A stretch of DNA of 64,000 nt from Pontibacter russatus (GTDB taxonomy: Bacteria > Bacteroidota > Bacteroidia > Cytophagales > Hymenobacteraceae), in the NCBI RefSeq assembly GCF_009931655.1, contig NZ_CP047984.1, forward strand, positions 62,001 to 126,000, written 5' to 3'. Below the pieces are notes generated by a model that was given only the letters and a program-made list of their open reading frames with translations, did not search any database and had not been told where the DNA came from. A program made the translations under genes and the position numbers. Of the stretch, positions 42,917 to 51,727 are shown piece after piece; position 1 is the first letter of the stretch, and every line of letters starts with the position of its first letter.

Positions 42917-44392
42917 TCAAAAGTACGATAGCGCCAGTTTAGCCTTGGCGTCGATGCTGTTTTTATACGGGTGGCCTTTGTAACGGAGCGCCTGCCGAAA
43001 GTAAGCTTTTGCTTTTTCGGGTTGGTTTGCCTGCCGGTATATATAGCCCAACTGCAACGTGGCGTTCGGGGCGAAATACAGATTGGAGGAAGCCGCCGTG
43101 GCAATTGTCTGCTGATAAAAGGAAGCCGCCTCCTCCAGGTCCTCCAGCCCGTGGTACACCCGGGCCTTCCGGTAAAGAAACTCCGCCCGAACAGGCAGGG
43201 GAGTGGCTGCTGTGAGCTGAAGCTGACCCAAATCCTTCAACGCCTCGCGGTAGTAGCCGCCGTCCGCATGCAGGCGCGCTTTTAGCAGCGGCAGCACCGG
43301 TTGCTCATGCCGCGCCGCGTAGGCCGCAGCATATTTGTCTTCCTCTGTCTCCGCTATGCCCGCTTCCGCTATCTGAATGAAGTGCCACTTTGCCTGCGGC
43401 GGGTGGTTGCCCAGCAGGTAAGCTATATATAGCTTGTAGTGTGCCGCTTTGCGGTAATGCTTTCCCTTGTGCCGCTGCAGAAAAGAGTTATTCTCCTCGA
43501 TGGATTCCTCATAATCTCCCCGGTAGAGGAAGAGATCCGCCGCCATATGGTTTAGATAGGGGAAATTGAGATAAGATTTGCCCATCGGCCGCTGTTCATA
43601 CAGCTTCAAAGCCGCCTCCCCCTGGTGTGTTTTTTTAAGCAGATGCATGGCCGTGAACAGGAAAAGCAGGTTGTCGGGCTGGGCCTTCGCCATGTCAGTT
43701 ACCTGTGCGATGGCCTGCCGCGCTGCTTCCTGCTCCTGCGAGTGCAGCATCAGAGCGTGCAGCAGCTTTGCCTCCTGCCGGAAGGGATTTGGTTGTGTGG
43801 CCGCGGCTCTGAGATTGGCCATGCCCTCCTGCACGCTGCCTGACAGACCGATAATTTCAAGGAACCACTGGTACTGGTCGGGCACCGAACCGATCAGCAC
43901 CTGCAGCACACCCAGGTTTTTCCTGTTCGGAATAAAATCGGGCCAGCGGGAGGCGTTGGCGGCATATTGAAGGTAGGCTTTCCGGAAGTCCCAGGCGGCG
44001 GATAAGCGGTTGCCGAACAGTAGTTTGCATATGGCCAGCTGCATCCTTACTTCGGCAGCGGCGTAATCCTTCCAGGCGCTGTTTCCGGGAAGGCGGCTGA
44101 TTTTCTCCAGGCGCTGTTCCTGCGCCTCCACCAATTGGTCATAGCGCTCCGGGTCCTGCTCCACGCAAAGCTCCAGGAAATCGTTGTAGTTGGCGAGCAG
44201 CAGGACAACCGCCTGACCGGCCTTCTCGTCTTTTGCTGCCTGGCGCAGGAGCGCGCGGCTGCTGCTTACCTTCAGATTCAGCAGTTCCTGGTAGGCGTTC
44301 GTGAGCTGTGGGGTAAAAGCGGGGAGGGCTGAAGCGCCCGTTGCGAATGACAGGAGGCACAGCAGCAAAAAAAAAGGATGGGGTTTAGCCAT
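42917..44392 (-). CDS. Secreted tetratricopeptide-repeat protein
   Basis: 491 residues from ATG 44392, which begins a clear signal peptide (KPHPFFLLLCLLSFATGASA); a GTG/ATG at 44431 would add 13 residues before it. The mature part is a series of TPR-type helices, with a typical unit LQLGYIYRQANQPEKAKAYF near the end. It probably acts as an adaptor in the periplasm. It lies between the zinc-ribbon gene (47 bp) and pabB (3 bp). I know no specific function. Confidence 0.8.
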   Translation of the reverse strand: MAKPHPFFLLLCLLSFATGASALPAFTPQLTNAYQELLNLKVSSSRALLRQAAKDEKAGQAVVLLLANYNDFLELCVEQDPERYDQLVEAQEQRLEKISRLPGNSAWKDYAAAEVRMQLAICKLLFGNRLSAAWDFRKAYLQYAANASRWPDFIPNRKNLGVLQVLIGSVPDQYQWFLEIIGLSGSVQEGMANLRAAATQPNPFRQEAKLLHALMLHSQEQEAARQAIAQVTDMAKAQPDNLLFLFTAMHLLKKTHQGEAALKLYEQRPMGKSYLNFPYLNHMAADLFLYRGDYEESIEENNSFLQRHKGKHYRKAAHYKLYIAYLLGNHPPQAKWHFIQIAEAGIAETEEDKYAAAYAARHEQPVLPLLKARLHADGGYYREALKDLGQLQLTAATPLPVRAEFLYRKARVYHGLEDLEEAASFYQQTIATAASSNLYFAPNATLQLGYIYRQANQPEKAKAYFRQALRYKGHPYKNSIDAKAKLALSYF

Positions 44393-44439
44393 CCTTTTTA
44401 ATATGTTGTGGAAGCGTTCTGCGCCCGGCATATATAATC

Positions 44440-45171
44440 TTAGAAAACACGCTGCTCCACACCGGCCAGAATACGGCCGCAGTGTTCGCAGACAATCACT
44501 TTTTTCTGGGCGGCGATGTCGGCCTGTCGCTGCGGCGGCACCGTGTTGAAGCAGCCTCCGCAGGCGTCGCGCTTCACCGTTACTACCGCCAGCCCGTTGC
44601 GCACGTTGCCCCGGATTCTGGTGTACGCGCTCAGCAGGCGCTCTTCGATGTTATTGGCCGCCTTGTTGCGCTCCTTCTCCAGTTGAGTCTCCTCCTCCTC
44701 GCTCTCGCCCACAATCTGGTCCAGTTCCTTCTTCTTGTTATCCAGGTCCTTGCGGCGCTCCTCCAGACGAAGCTTGGTGCCTTCTATCTCGTTGTTCTTC
44801 TGCTCTATCTGGTATATGGCCTCCCGTATCTTCTTCTCGTTTATCTGGATTTCCAGCCGCTGTAGCTCAACTTCCTTTGTGATGGCGTCGTACTCGCGGT
44901 TGTTGCGGACGTTCTGCTGCTGTTCCTCATACTTGCGGATGAGGCCCTCCGCGTCTTTGATACCCTGCTTGCGCTGCGTGATGGAATCGTTCAGGTAAGC
45001 CACCTCATCATCAAACTTGCGGACCCGCACCTCATAGCCTTCAATCTCATCCTCCAGGTCCTGTACTTCCTCAGGAAGATCTCCTCTTACTCTTTTGATC
45101 TCATCAAGCTGCGAATCGATTGATTGAAGCTTTAAAAGTGCTTCCAGTTTGCTGGCTACAGTACTTTCCAT
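44440..45171 (-). CDS. Zinc-ribbon coiled-coil protein (C4-type, CT398-like)
   Basis: 243 residues. A long antiparallel coiled coil (about 10-190, rich in E/K/R/Q) ends in a C-terminal zinc ribbon with CGGC and CEHC pairs (about residues 208-233). This domain order matches the chlamydial CT398/HP0958-like family, which has been linked to secretion and flagellar assembly chaperoning and nucleic-acid binding; its role here is not established. It starts 3 bp after nif3 ends and is co-transcribed with it. Confidence 0.9.
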   Translation of the reverse strand: MESTVASKLEALLKLQSIDSQLDEIKRVRGDLPEEVQDLEDEIEGYEVRVRKFDDEVAYLNDSITQRKQGIKDAEGLIRKYEEQQQNVRNNREYDAITKEVELQRLEIQINEKKIREAIYQIEQKNNEIEGTKLRLEERRKDLDNKKKELDQIVGESEEEETQLEKERNKAANNIEERLLSAYTRIRGNVRNGLAVVTVKRDACGGCFNTVPPQRQADIAAQKKVIVCEHCGRILAGVEQRVF

Positions 45172-45174
45172 GTA

Positions 45175-46275
45175 TTAAAAAGTGTATCTGACAGGGTTTG
45201 TGTTTACTTCTGATATTAAGACTGCAAAATTAGGAAAGTTTTTTGAAATAGTGTCATAAAAAATTTCCTTTGTATATACCTCGCTCTCGTAGTGCCCGAT
45301 GTCCGCGATGAGGATGCGGCCCTCTGCGTCAAAAAACTCGTGGTACTTGAAATCGCCTGTTACAAAGGCGTCTGCTCCCTGTTTTATAGCGTCTTTTAAG
45401 AGGAAACTTCCCGCGCCGCCGCACACCGCCACGCGCCGCACGTTCCTGCTCCCGATGGAGGTGTAGCGCAGCCCCTGCAGCTGCATTTTTGATTTCAGGT
45501 AAGCCAGGAAACCGGCTTCTGAAAGCGCCTCAGTCAAATCCCCGATCATGCCGATGCCCACTTCCTGGTTTTGGTTCTCGAGGGTGTACAGGTAATGCGC
45601 CACCTCCTCGTAGGGGTGCGCCTGTTTCAGCGCGGCCATCACCTTGCTCTGCAGGTAGGCCGGAAAAACCACCTCCACCCGGTTTTCTTCCACCTGTTCC
45701 GGCCTGCCCGGCTCCCCAATGGCGGGGTTGGCCCTGTCGGATGGCTGAAAACGCCCGGTTCCCGCCACCTGGAAGCTGCAGTTGCTGTACTCGCCGATAT
45801 TGCCTGCCCCCGCCTGGTGCAAAGCCTGCAGCACCTGTTCCGTCTGCGGCAGCGGTACAAACGTAACCAGTTGCATCAGCGTTTGCGGCTTGTTCACCAG
45901 GATGCGCTGGTTCTGCAACTCCAGTTTGTCGGCAATTTTGGTGTTGACGCCGTGCAGCACATTATCGAGGTTGGTGTGGCTGGCATATATGGCAATATTG
46001 TGCCGGATGGCTTTGATGAGGGTGCGCTCCACGTAGCTGCGCCCCGTCAGGGACTTCAGCCCTTTAAAGATGACAGGGTGATGCGCCACTACCAGGTTGC
46101 AGCCTTTTTCCAAAGCTTCGTCCAGCACGGCCTCTGTGCAGTCCAGTGTCAGGAGCGCGCCCGTTGCCTCGGCATGCGCGTCCCCCGTCTGCAGCCCGGC
46201 ATTGTCATAACTTTCCTGGTAGCGCAGTGGGGCCAGGCGCTCCAGCACGTTGATTATATCCTGTATCTTTGCCAT
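45175..46275 (-). CDS. Nif3-like dinuclear metal centre hexameric protein
   Basis: 366 residues, the long form with a PII-like insert. Metal-binding signatures are VVAHHPVIFKGLKSL (about residues 60-74), and GDFKYHEFFDAEGRILIADIGHYESE near the C-terminus. The family (YqfO/YbgI) is sometimes called GTP cyclohydrolase I type 2, but the catalytic role is debated. It is the first gene of the nif3/zinc-ribbon/TPR/pabB operon and is divergent from lpxK (72 bp). Confidence 0.93.
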   Translation of the reverse strand: MAKIQDIINVLERLAPLRYQESYDNAGLQTGDAHAEATGALLTLDCTEAVLDEALEKGCNLVVAHHPVIFKGLKSLTGRSYVERTLIKAIRHNIAIYASHTNLDNVLHGVNTKIADKLELQNQRILVNKPQTLMQLVTFVPLPQTEQVLQALHQAGAGNIGEYSNCSFQVAGTGRFQPSDRANPAIGEPGRPEQVEENRVEVVFPAYLQSKVMAALKQAHPYEEVAHYLYTLENQNQEVGIGMIGDLTEALSEAGFLAYLKSKMQLQGLRYTSIGSRNVRRVAVCGGAGSFLLKDAIKQGADAFVTGDFKYHEFFDAEGRILIADIGHYESEVYTKEIFYDTISKNFPNFAVLISEVNTNPVRYTF

Positions 46276-46347
46276 ATAGGGAGTCTTTCGTTCCGTTTTC
46301 GCGCAGGCAAGTTAAAATAAATTAATTTTACGCCCGATATCTACGCT

Positions 46348-47409
46348 ATGAACTACCTGAAACGGATGCTGTGGCCTTTCTCGCTGCTATACGGCGGCGT
46401 AACGCTGGTGCGGAATTATCTATATGACCGGGAGGTGCTGCCATCACGCCGTTTCAGCCTGCCCGTGATTGCCGTGGGCAACCTGACGGTGGGGGGCACA
46501 GGCAAAACCCCACACGTGGAGTACCTGCTGCGCCTGCTGCAGTCCTATAAAACGGCAACCCTCAGCAGGGGATATAAACGCCAGAGCAAAGGTTTTTTAC
46601 TGGCGGACAGCGAAAGCACAGCTGCAACACTCGGTGACGAGCCTTTCCAGTATCACCGGGACTTTCCGGGGGTGGCCGTGGCGGTTTGCGAGGACAGGGT
46701 GGCAGGCATCGGGCAACTGCTGCAACGGGTGCCGGAGGTGGAGGTGGTGGTGCTGGACGATGCCATGCAGCACCGCCCCGTGCAGCCCTCGCTCAACATC
46801 ATGCTGACGGATTATCACCGGCCTTTTTATAAAGACTGGGTGTTGCCCGCCGGGCTGCTGCGCGAGCCGCGCGAGGGGGCTGCCCGCGCCGATGTGGTTA
46901 TCGTGAGCAAATGTCCGCCGCAATTAGGGCCGGAGGAGTTGGCTGTCATTAGGAAAGAAGTCGGGAAATATGCGGGTGCAGGCACGCCGGTATTTTTTTC
47001 AGCGTTCGCTTATGCCGAGCCTGTAGCCATAGGAATGCCCGCGTCACGCTCTAAAAAGGTAGTGTTGCTGACAGCCATCGCCAATGCCGCCCCGCTGGCA
47101 GAGCATCTGAAGGAAAATGGATATGAGGTGCTGCGGCACCTGGCTTACCCTGATCATTACACATACACCGTGCAGGACCTGCAAAAGCTCCGGCAACTAT
47201 TGCAGCAGCCGGAATTTGCCGGTGCTCCTATACTAACCACCCGCAAGGACGCCGTTAAGCTGGAGGGGCCTGCGCTAGCCGCCTTGACTGCAGAGCTGCC
47301 GGTTTCCTATATACCAGTGGTGGTGCGGTTTATTCAGGGGCAGGAGGCGTTTGACCAACTGGTGCTGCGGCACGTGCGGCAGTTTGATAGAACAGCGGCA
47401 GGCGATTAG
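46348..47409 (+). CDS. lpxK: Tetraacyldisaccharide 4'-kinase
   Basis: 353 residues. N-terminal membrane-associated helix and the kinase P-loop AVGNLTVGGTGKTPHVEYLL (42-61), VVVLDDAMQHRPVQPSLNIM, and a C-terminal YPDHYTYTVQDL. It phosphorylates the lipid A disaccharide at the 4' position on the inner membrane. Upstream lipid A genes are absent from the window. The CDS ends 61 bp before the porin. Confidence 0.96.
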   Translation: MNYLKRMLWPFSLLYGGVTLVRNYLYDREVLPSRRFSLPVIAVGNLTVGGTGKTPHVEYLLRLLQSYKTATLSRGYKRQSKGFLLADSESTAATLGDEPFQYHRDFPGVAVAVCEDRVAGIGQLLQRVPEVEVVVLDDAMQHRPVQPSLNIMLTDYHRPFYKDWVLPAGLLREPREGAARADVVIVSKCPPQLGPEELAVIRKEVGKYAGAGTPVFFSAFAYAEPVAIGMPASRSKKVVLLTAIANAAPLAEHLKENGYEVLRHLAYPDHYTYTVQDLQKLRQLLQQPEFAGAPILTTRKDAVKLEGPALAALTAELPVSYIPVVVRFIQGQEAFDQLVLRHVRQFDRTAAGD

Positions 47410-47458
47410 CCGTGCCGTGGGGCATGGCTGTCAGCAACGGAGTTTATATATAATTCAC

Positions 47459-47466
47459 TAATTTTG
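47459..47466 (+). promoter_or_regulatory. Predicted -7 element immediately before the porin start
   Basis: TAATTTTG fits TAnnTTTG exactly and ends 4 nt before the GTG at 47471. The transcript could be leaderless. No matching -33 TTG was found. Confidence 0.4.
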
Positions 47467-47470
47467 AAAC

Positions 47471-49459
47471 GTGAAAAGAAAGATATCCGCCCTCTTATTT
47501 GCCGTGCTTGGTTTGCTGCTCTTTTACCAGGATGCCTCTGCACAGATTATCGACGACACCACAAAACTTTTCTATAGCCCCAAAACCACCCTGCAGCTAT
47601 ATGAGCAGGATGTGTTGCGCGGCCGCTATATAGAGCAGCCCATCGACACGCTGCTCGACAACCTGCAGAACGAGCGCTTCTGGTACAACGACACCGCTTT
47701 TTACCAGCACCTTGGCAATGTGGGCACAGCCTCCCAGCCGCTGCTGTACCAGCTGCCCTCCACAATAGGGGTGAGGCTTGGGAAGAACATCTTCGACCGC
47801 TACGCCTACAACCCGGACCGGATCAATTACTTCAACACCCGTTCGCCCTACACGCATCTTTATTATGTGCAGGGGGGGCGGGGCGAGCAGGCGTTTGAGG
47901 CCCTGCACAGCCGCAACATCACCCCCAACTGGAACTTCGGCATCGCCTACCAGATTCTGTCCGCTGACCAGCAGATAGGGCAGGCCTCGCAGGACAGGAG
48001 GTCGCGCGGATTTATCGACAACCAGGCGGTGAAGGCTTTCACGCACTACCGCACGGAAAACGAAAAATACGATGTGTTCTTCAACTTCACCTATATGAAA
48101 GTGGAGCAGGTAGAGACGGGTGGCATTCTGCCGGACACTTCCCTGGCCACTCCGTTAGAGGATGAGGAAACTATCCTGTCGCGCTTTGCCGAGGCCCCGG
48201 TGCAGCTCACGCAGGCCTCCAACGAGGAGGGCCGCGCCAACCTGCACCTGCTTCATATATATAAGCTTGCAAAGGAGAATCTCAAGGTGTATCATACCCT
48301 GGACTGGCGCCGGCAGCGCAACGTGTACGAAGATGGGAACCTTGCCGGTTACCGGACAAGCCTCCGTGAAAACACCACCCTCGACAGGGACTTCCTGATT
48401 TACCCGAACTTTGATGCTGTGGAGGAGCCGGGTTATAACTTCAGCGCCGAGCGCACCAAGGACGCCACCACCTACCGCGAGCTGCAGAACGTGTTCGGCC
48501 TGACGGGCAACAACAAGCTGTCGTCTTACAACGCCTACGCCAAGCTGCGAAACGCCAACATGTCCTACAGCGCCACGATGCCGCTTCCCGTAGACCCGGA
48601 GGCGGCAGACACCACCTCACGCTTCGGGGAGGCACGTCATACAGATGCATATAACCAGGTGCTTATCGGCGGCGACATCAGGCTTTTCTATAAGAACCTG
48701 GCAGAGCTGACGGGCGAGGCGGAATACCAGTTGGGGTCAGACTACCGGGTGAAAGGCAAGGCACGGATTGGCGGTGCCTTCGGTACCCTGGAGCGCGTGC
48801 TGCTATCCCCGACCCGCGTGGAAGACTATATGATGAGCAACCACTTTATGTGGAACAACAACTTTGAGACCTCCGTGACAGACCGCATCGGCTTCGGCTA
48901 TGAAGGCAACATCGGCAAGCGCCAGTACCTGCGGTTCAATGCCCATTACACCAACATCAAGCGCTATATATACTTCAATGAGGAGGCCGTGCCGCAGCAG
49001 GCAAGCGGCAACCAGCGGTTCTGGGGAGCGGATATATCGCACCACATCCGCTTCGGGCCGCTGCACTTTAAAAATATTGCTGCCTATACCAATACCGACG
49101 AGGCCGACAAAGTCAGGGTGCCGGAGTGGCTGCTGGAGTCGTCGCTGTACCTGGAGGGTTTCCTGTTTAAGAAGGCGCTCTTCAGCCAGCTTGGGGTGCA
49201 GGCAACGTACGCCAGCCCCTATTACGCTGATGCCTATATGCCCGTGACGCAGCAGTTTTACGTGCAGGACAATTTTATGTCGCAGGGCTACCCGGTGGTG
49301 GACGTTTTCCTGAATGCTGACATCAAATCGGTTATCCTTTTCCTGAAGATGAGCCATGTGAACGACGGGCTGCTTGAACCCGCTTACTTCCTGACGCCCT
49401 ACTACCCCGGCATGCGCCGCAGCTTTGTGTTCGGCCTCAGGTGGATGTTTTTTGATTGA
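47471..49459 (+). CDS. Putative porin (Bacteroidota family)
   Basis: 662 residues, start GTG 47471 with signal peptide (KRKISALLFAVLGLLLFYQD then ASAQ). The mature protein carries YYVQGGRGEQAFEALHSRNI and NFGIAYQ, the opening of the Bacteroidota putative-porin family, followed by many alternating strands and the terminal strand RRSFVFGLRWMFFD. It is a large outer-membrane beta-barrel. Substrate unknown. A -7-like box sits 4 nt upstream of the start; the lpxK gene ends 61 bp upstream. Confidence 0.9.
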   Translation: MKRKISALLFAVLGLLLFYQDASAQIIDDTTKLFYSPKTTLQLYEQDVLRGRYIEQPIDTLLDNLQNERFWYNDTAFYQHLGNVGTASQPLLYQLPSTIGVRLGKNIFDRYAYNPDRINYFNTRSPYTHLYYVQGGRGEQAFEALHSRNITPNWNFGIAYQILSADQQIGQASQDRRSRGFIDNQAVKAFTHYRTENEKYDVFFNFTYMKVEQVETGGILPDTSLATPLEDEETILSRFAEAPVQLTQASNEEGRANLHLLHIYKLAKENLKVYHTLDWRRQRNVYEDGNLAGYRTSLRENTTLDRDFLIYPNFDAVEEPGYNFSAERTKDATTYRELQNVFGLTGNNKLSSYNAYAKLRNANMSYSATMPLPVDPEAADTTSRFGEARHTDAYNQVLIGGDIRLFYKNLAELTGEAEYQLGSDYRVKGKARIGGAFGTLERVLLSPTRVEDYMMSNHFMWNNNFETSVTDRIGFGYEGNIGKRQYLRFNAHYTNIKRYIYFNEEAVPQQASGNQRFWGADISHHIRFGPLHFKNIAAYTNTDEADKVRVPEWLLESSLYLEGFLFKKALFSQLGVQATYASPYYADAYMPVTQQFYVQDNFMSQGYPVVDVFLNADIKSVILFLKMSHVNDGLLEPAYFLTPYYPGMRRSFVFGLRWMFFD

Positions 49460-49518
49460 TAGTCAATTGTTGGCTGATGAATTGTTAAATAGTTGACCTC
49501 AGCATATTTACTTTATAT

Positions 49519-50127
49519 ATGATGTCTACCCAACCCACCAAAACCATTCTGCGCCTGGAGCTGCCCACCGACCCGCGCTGGGTGAATATTGCAGAGAAAA
49601 ACATTGAGGAGATTTTAGTGGACCATGCCTACTGCGAACAAAAAGCCGCCTCTTCGGGCATTTCGCTTATCGTGAAGTACCCGGACAAGACCCGGCTGGT
49701 GGAGGAGATGACGGACCTGGTGGCCGAGGAGTGGAGCCATTTCGAGCGGGTGCTGGCCGAGCTGCGGAAGCGCGGCTACAGCCTGGGCCGCAACCGGCCC
49801 GACGAGTACGTGGTGGAACTGACGAAACACATCCGCAAAGGCAACAAACGCGAACGTCAGCTGATGGACCACCTGCTGGTGAACGCCCTGGTCGAAGCCC
49901 GCAGCTGTGAACGCTTCAAACTCCTCTGGAAGAACATCGCAGACGAGGACCTGCAGAAGTTTTACTATGAGCTGATGGTGTCAGAGGCGGGGCATTATGT
50001 AAGCTTCGTGAAGCTGGCCAAGGAGTATATGCCCGCCGAAGAGGTGGATGCCCGCCTGCAAGAACTCCTGGCCATAGAAGCCAACATTATCCGCAACCTG
50101 CAGCCGCGCCCGGACAGGATGCATTAA
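49519..50127 (+). CDS. miaE: tRNA-(ms2io6A)-hydroxylase
   Basis: 202 residues of the ferritin-like diiron family. Iron ligands sit in VAEEWSHFERV (about 68-78; E71, H74), in EARSCERF (about 129-136) and in SEAGHYVSF. MiaE hydroxylates the isopentenyl group of ms2i6A37 to ms2io6A37 with O2. MiaB, which makes its substrate, is encoded at 40000-41430. The porin gene ends 59 bp upstream, in repeat-like DNA. Confidence 0.95.
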   Translation: MMSTQPTKTILRLELPTDPRWVNIAEKNIEEILVDHAYCEQKAASSGISLIVKYPDKTRLVEEMTDLVAEEWSHFERVLAELRKRGYSLGRNRPDEYVVELTKHIRKGNKRERQLMDHLLVNALVEARSCERFKLLWKNIADEDLQKFYYELMVSEAGHYVSFVKLAKEYMPAEEVDARLQELLAIEANIIRNLQPRPDRMH

Positions 50128-50329
50128 ATTTTATTGCTGAATTGTTGATTGTTAGATTGTTGGGCTGCTATATATGAAAGGCAACTTCATCGTTAAACGT
50201 CTGGATTATTGACTCTAAAATCTGACATTGCGCTATTACCATATATAGCTGAATTATTGCCATATATATCCTATAAAGCTGAACTAACAATTAAACAATC
50301 AACAATTTAAGCATTCAGCAACCAAACCA
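50128..50329. repeat. Intergenic quasi-repeat region (TTGTTGATTGTTAG / AACAATCAACAATTTAA arms)
   Basis: Left: GAATTGTTGATTGTTAGATTG. Right: ACAATTAAACAATCAACAATTTAAG, roughly its reverse complement. TATATA motifs lie between (50,171, 50,241, 50,262). It separates convergent miaE and the 50330 gene; no T-run terminator is seen. Confidence 0.6.
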
Positions 50330-51595
50330 TCACGTCTTCTGCTTTTTCTTTTTGGCTGCAGGGAAGAGGATGTTGTTCAGGATGAGGCGGTAGCCGGGGG
50401 AGTTGGGGTGCAGCGCCAGATCAGTGGGGTCTTCGCCTACCAGGTGCTGGTAGTCCTCCGGGTCGTGGCCGCTGTAGAAGGTCCAGGTGCCGCGGGCGTA
50501 GGTGCCGTGCATGTAGCGTATTTCCCCCAGTTCCTTGTTTTCGCCCATCACCACCACCTCCGGTTTCACCAGGCCCTTTCTGAAAGCGGTGGTCTGCCCC
50601 ATAAAGCCTTTGATGGTCTTCTCGTGGTTCTGCGTCAGCATGGTCGGAATGGGGTCCCACTTGGCGGAAAACGTGAACAGCTGGAAGTAGTCGTTCGCCT
50701 CCGTCACCGGCCGCTCCTGCGGCTGCACGTCGATGTTCGAATACTCGTACTCCAGCGGGTTGCGCGATATCTGAAAGTCTTTGAAGGCGAAGGTCTTGCT
50801 GAAGTCCAGTTTCTGCTGCGCCTGCGGGTCGGCGGCGTCTCCGTCGAACATGGCCTCCACAATGTCCACGCCTTCTGCGGCCAGCGCAATGTCATATGTG
50901 TCGGTGGCGGAGCACATGGCGAACAGAAAGCCACCTCCGGCACAGAATTCCTTTATCTTGTTCACCACGCCCAGCTTCATCTCCGATACTTTTGCGAAGC
51001 CTAACTTGGCGGCAGACTCTTCCAACTCGCGCTGCTGCTCCTGGTACCAGGGATAGTGGCGGTAGCTGGCGTAAAACTTGCCGTACTGCCCGGTGAAGTC
51101 CTCGTGGTGCAGGTGCAGCCAGTCGTACTTGGGCAGATTGCCCTTGATGATTTCCTCGTCATATATCACGTCATATGGAATCTCGGCATAGGTCAGCACC
51201 AGCGTTACGGCATCGTCCCAGGGCATCTTCGACTTGGGGGAGTACACTGCTATCTTCGGCACCTTCTCCAGCTTCATTATGTCCATGTTCGCGTCGGGGT
51301 TGCCGATTTCGGACAGAATGCTGTTGTACTGGGCATCGGAGATGACGGTGTAGGAGACACCCCGCACAACCAGCTCGTTCTCTACCTGCGGCACATGTTG
51401 AAAGGCAAAACTCCCGCCCCGGTAGTTGAGAAGCCAGTCTACCGGCAGGTTTTTCCCCAGCACCCAGTAGGCCACGCCATAAGACTTCAGGTGGTCTTTC
51501 TGCGCCTCGTCCATGGGCACCAGGATGGTGCTGGCCAAGGCAGGGAAAGAAAGCAGGATGATAGACAGAAAAAGAGCGATGGTACGGAAAAACAT
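50330..51595 (-). CDS. Secreted protein of the family often annotated 'asparagine synthetase B'
   Basis: 421 residues from ATG 51595, which starts a signal peptide (MFFRTIALFLSIILLSFPALAS). An upstream ATG at 51622 adds nine polar residues. The mature N-terminus ILVPMDEAQKDHLKSYGVAY and the GGGFLFAMCSATDT stretch resemble a Bacteroidota family named asparagine synthetase B in databases. It has neither the Cys2 glutaminase nor the SGG-x-DS synthetase motif, so that name is wrong; a class I GATase-like fold is possible. Exported. Role unknown. Confidence 0.75.
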   Translation of the reverse strand: MFFRTIALFLSIILLSFPALASTILVPMDEAQKDHLKSYGVAYWVLGKNLPVDWLLNYRGGSFAFQHVPQVENELVVRGVSYTVISDAQYNSILSEIGNPDANMDIMKLEKVPKIAVYSPKSKMPWDDAVTLVLTYAEIPYDVIYDEEIIKGNLPKYDWLHLHHEDFTGQYGKFYASYRHYPWYQEQQRELEESAAKLGFAKVSEMKLGVVNKIKEFCAGGGFLFAMCSATDTYDIALAAEGVDIVEAMFDGDAADPQAQQKLDFSKTFAFKDFQISRNPLEYEYSNIDVQPQERPVTEANDYFQLFTFSAKWDPIPTMLTQNHEKTIKGFMGQTTAFRKGLVKPEVVVMGENKELGEIRYMHGTYARGTWTFYSGHDPEDYQHLVGEDPTDLALHPNSPGYRLILNNILFPAAKKKKQKT

Positions 51596-51727
51596 GCGGT
51601 TCGTCTTTATAATAGGACCCAATGTATAAAAATGATTCTTATTTAAAAAAATGCCAGTAACTTAGAAGCAATGCCCTTCTGGTATACTTAACGTAATTTA
51701 TACGCAAAGCGCATATCTTCCTTACAG

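Noticed and set aside
50128..50329. CRISPR array
   Set aside because: The repeats are short, imprecise and inverted, without constant repeats and unique spacers; no cas genes are in the window.
50330..51595. Asparagine synthetase B
   Set aside because: No Cys2 glutaminase or SGG-x-DS pyrophosphate loop; a signal peptide indicates export.
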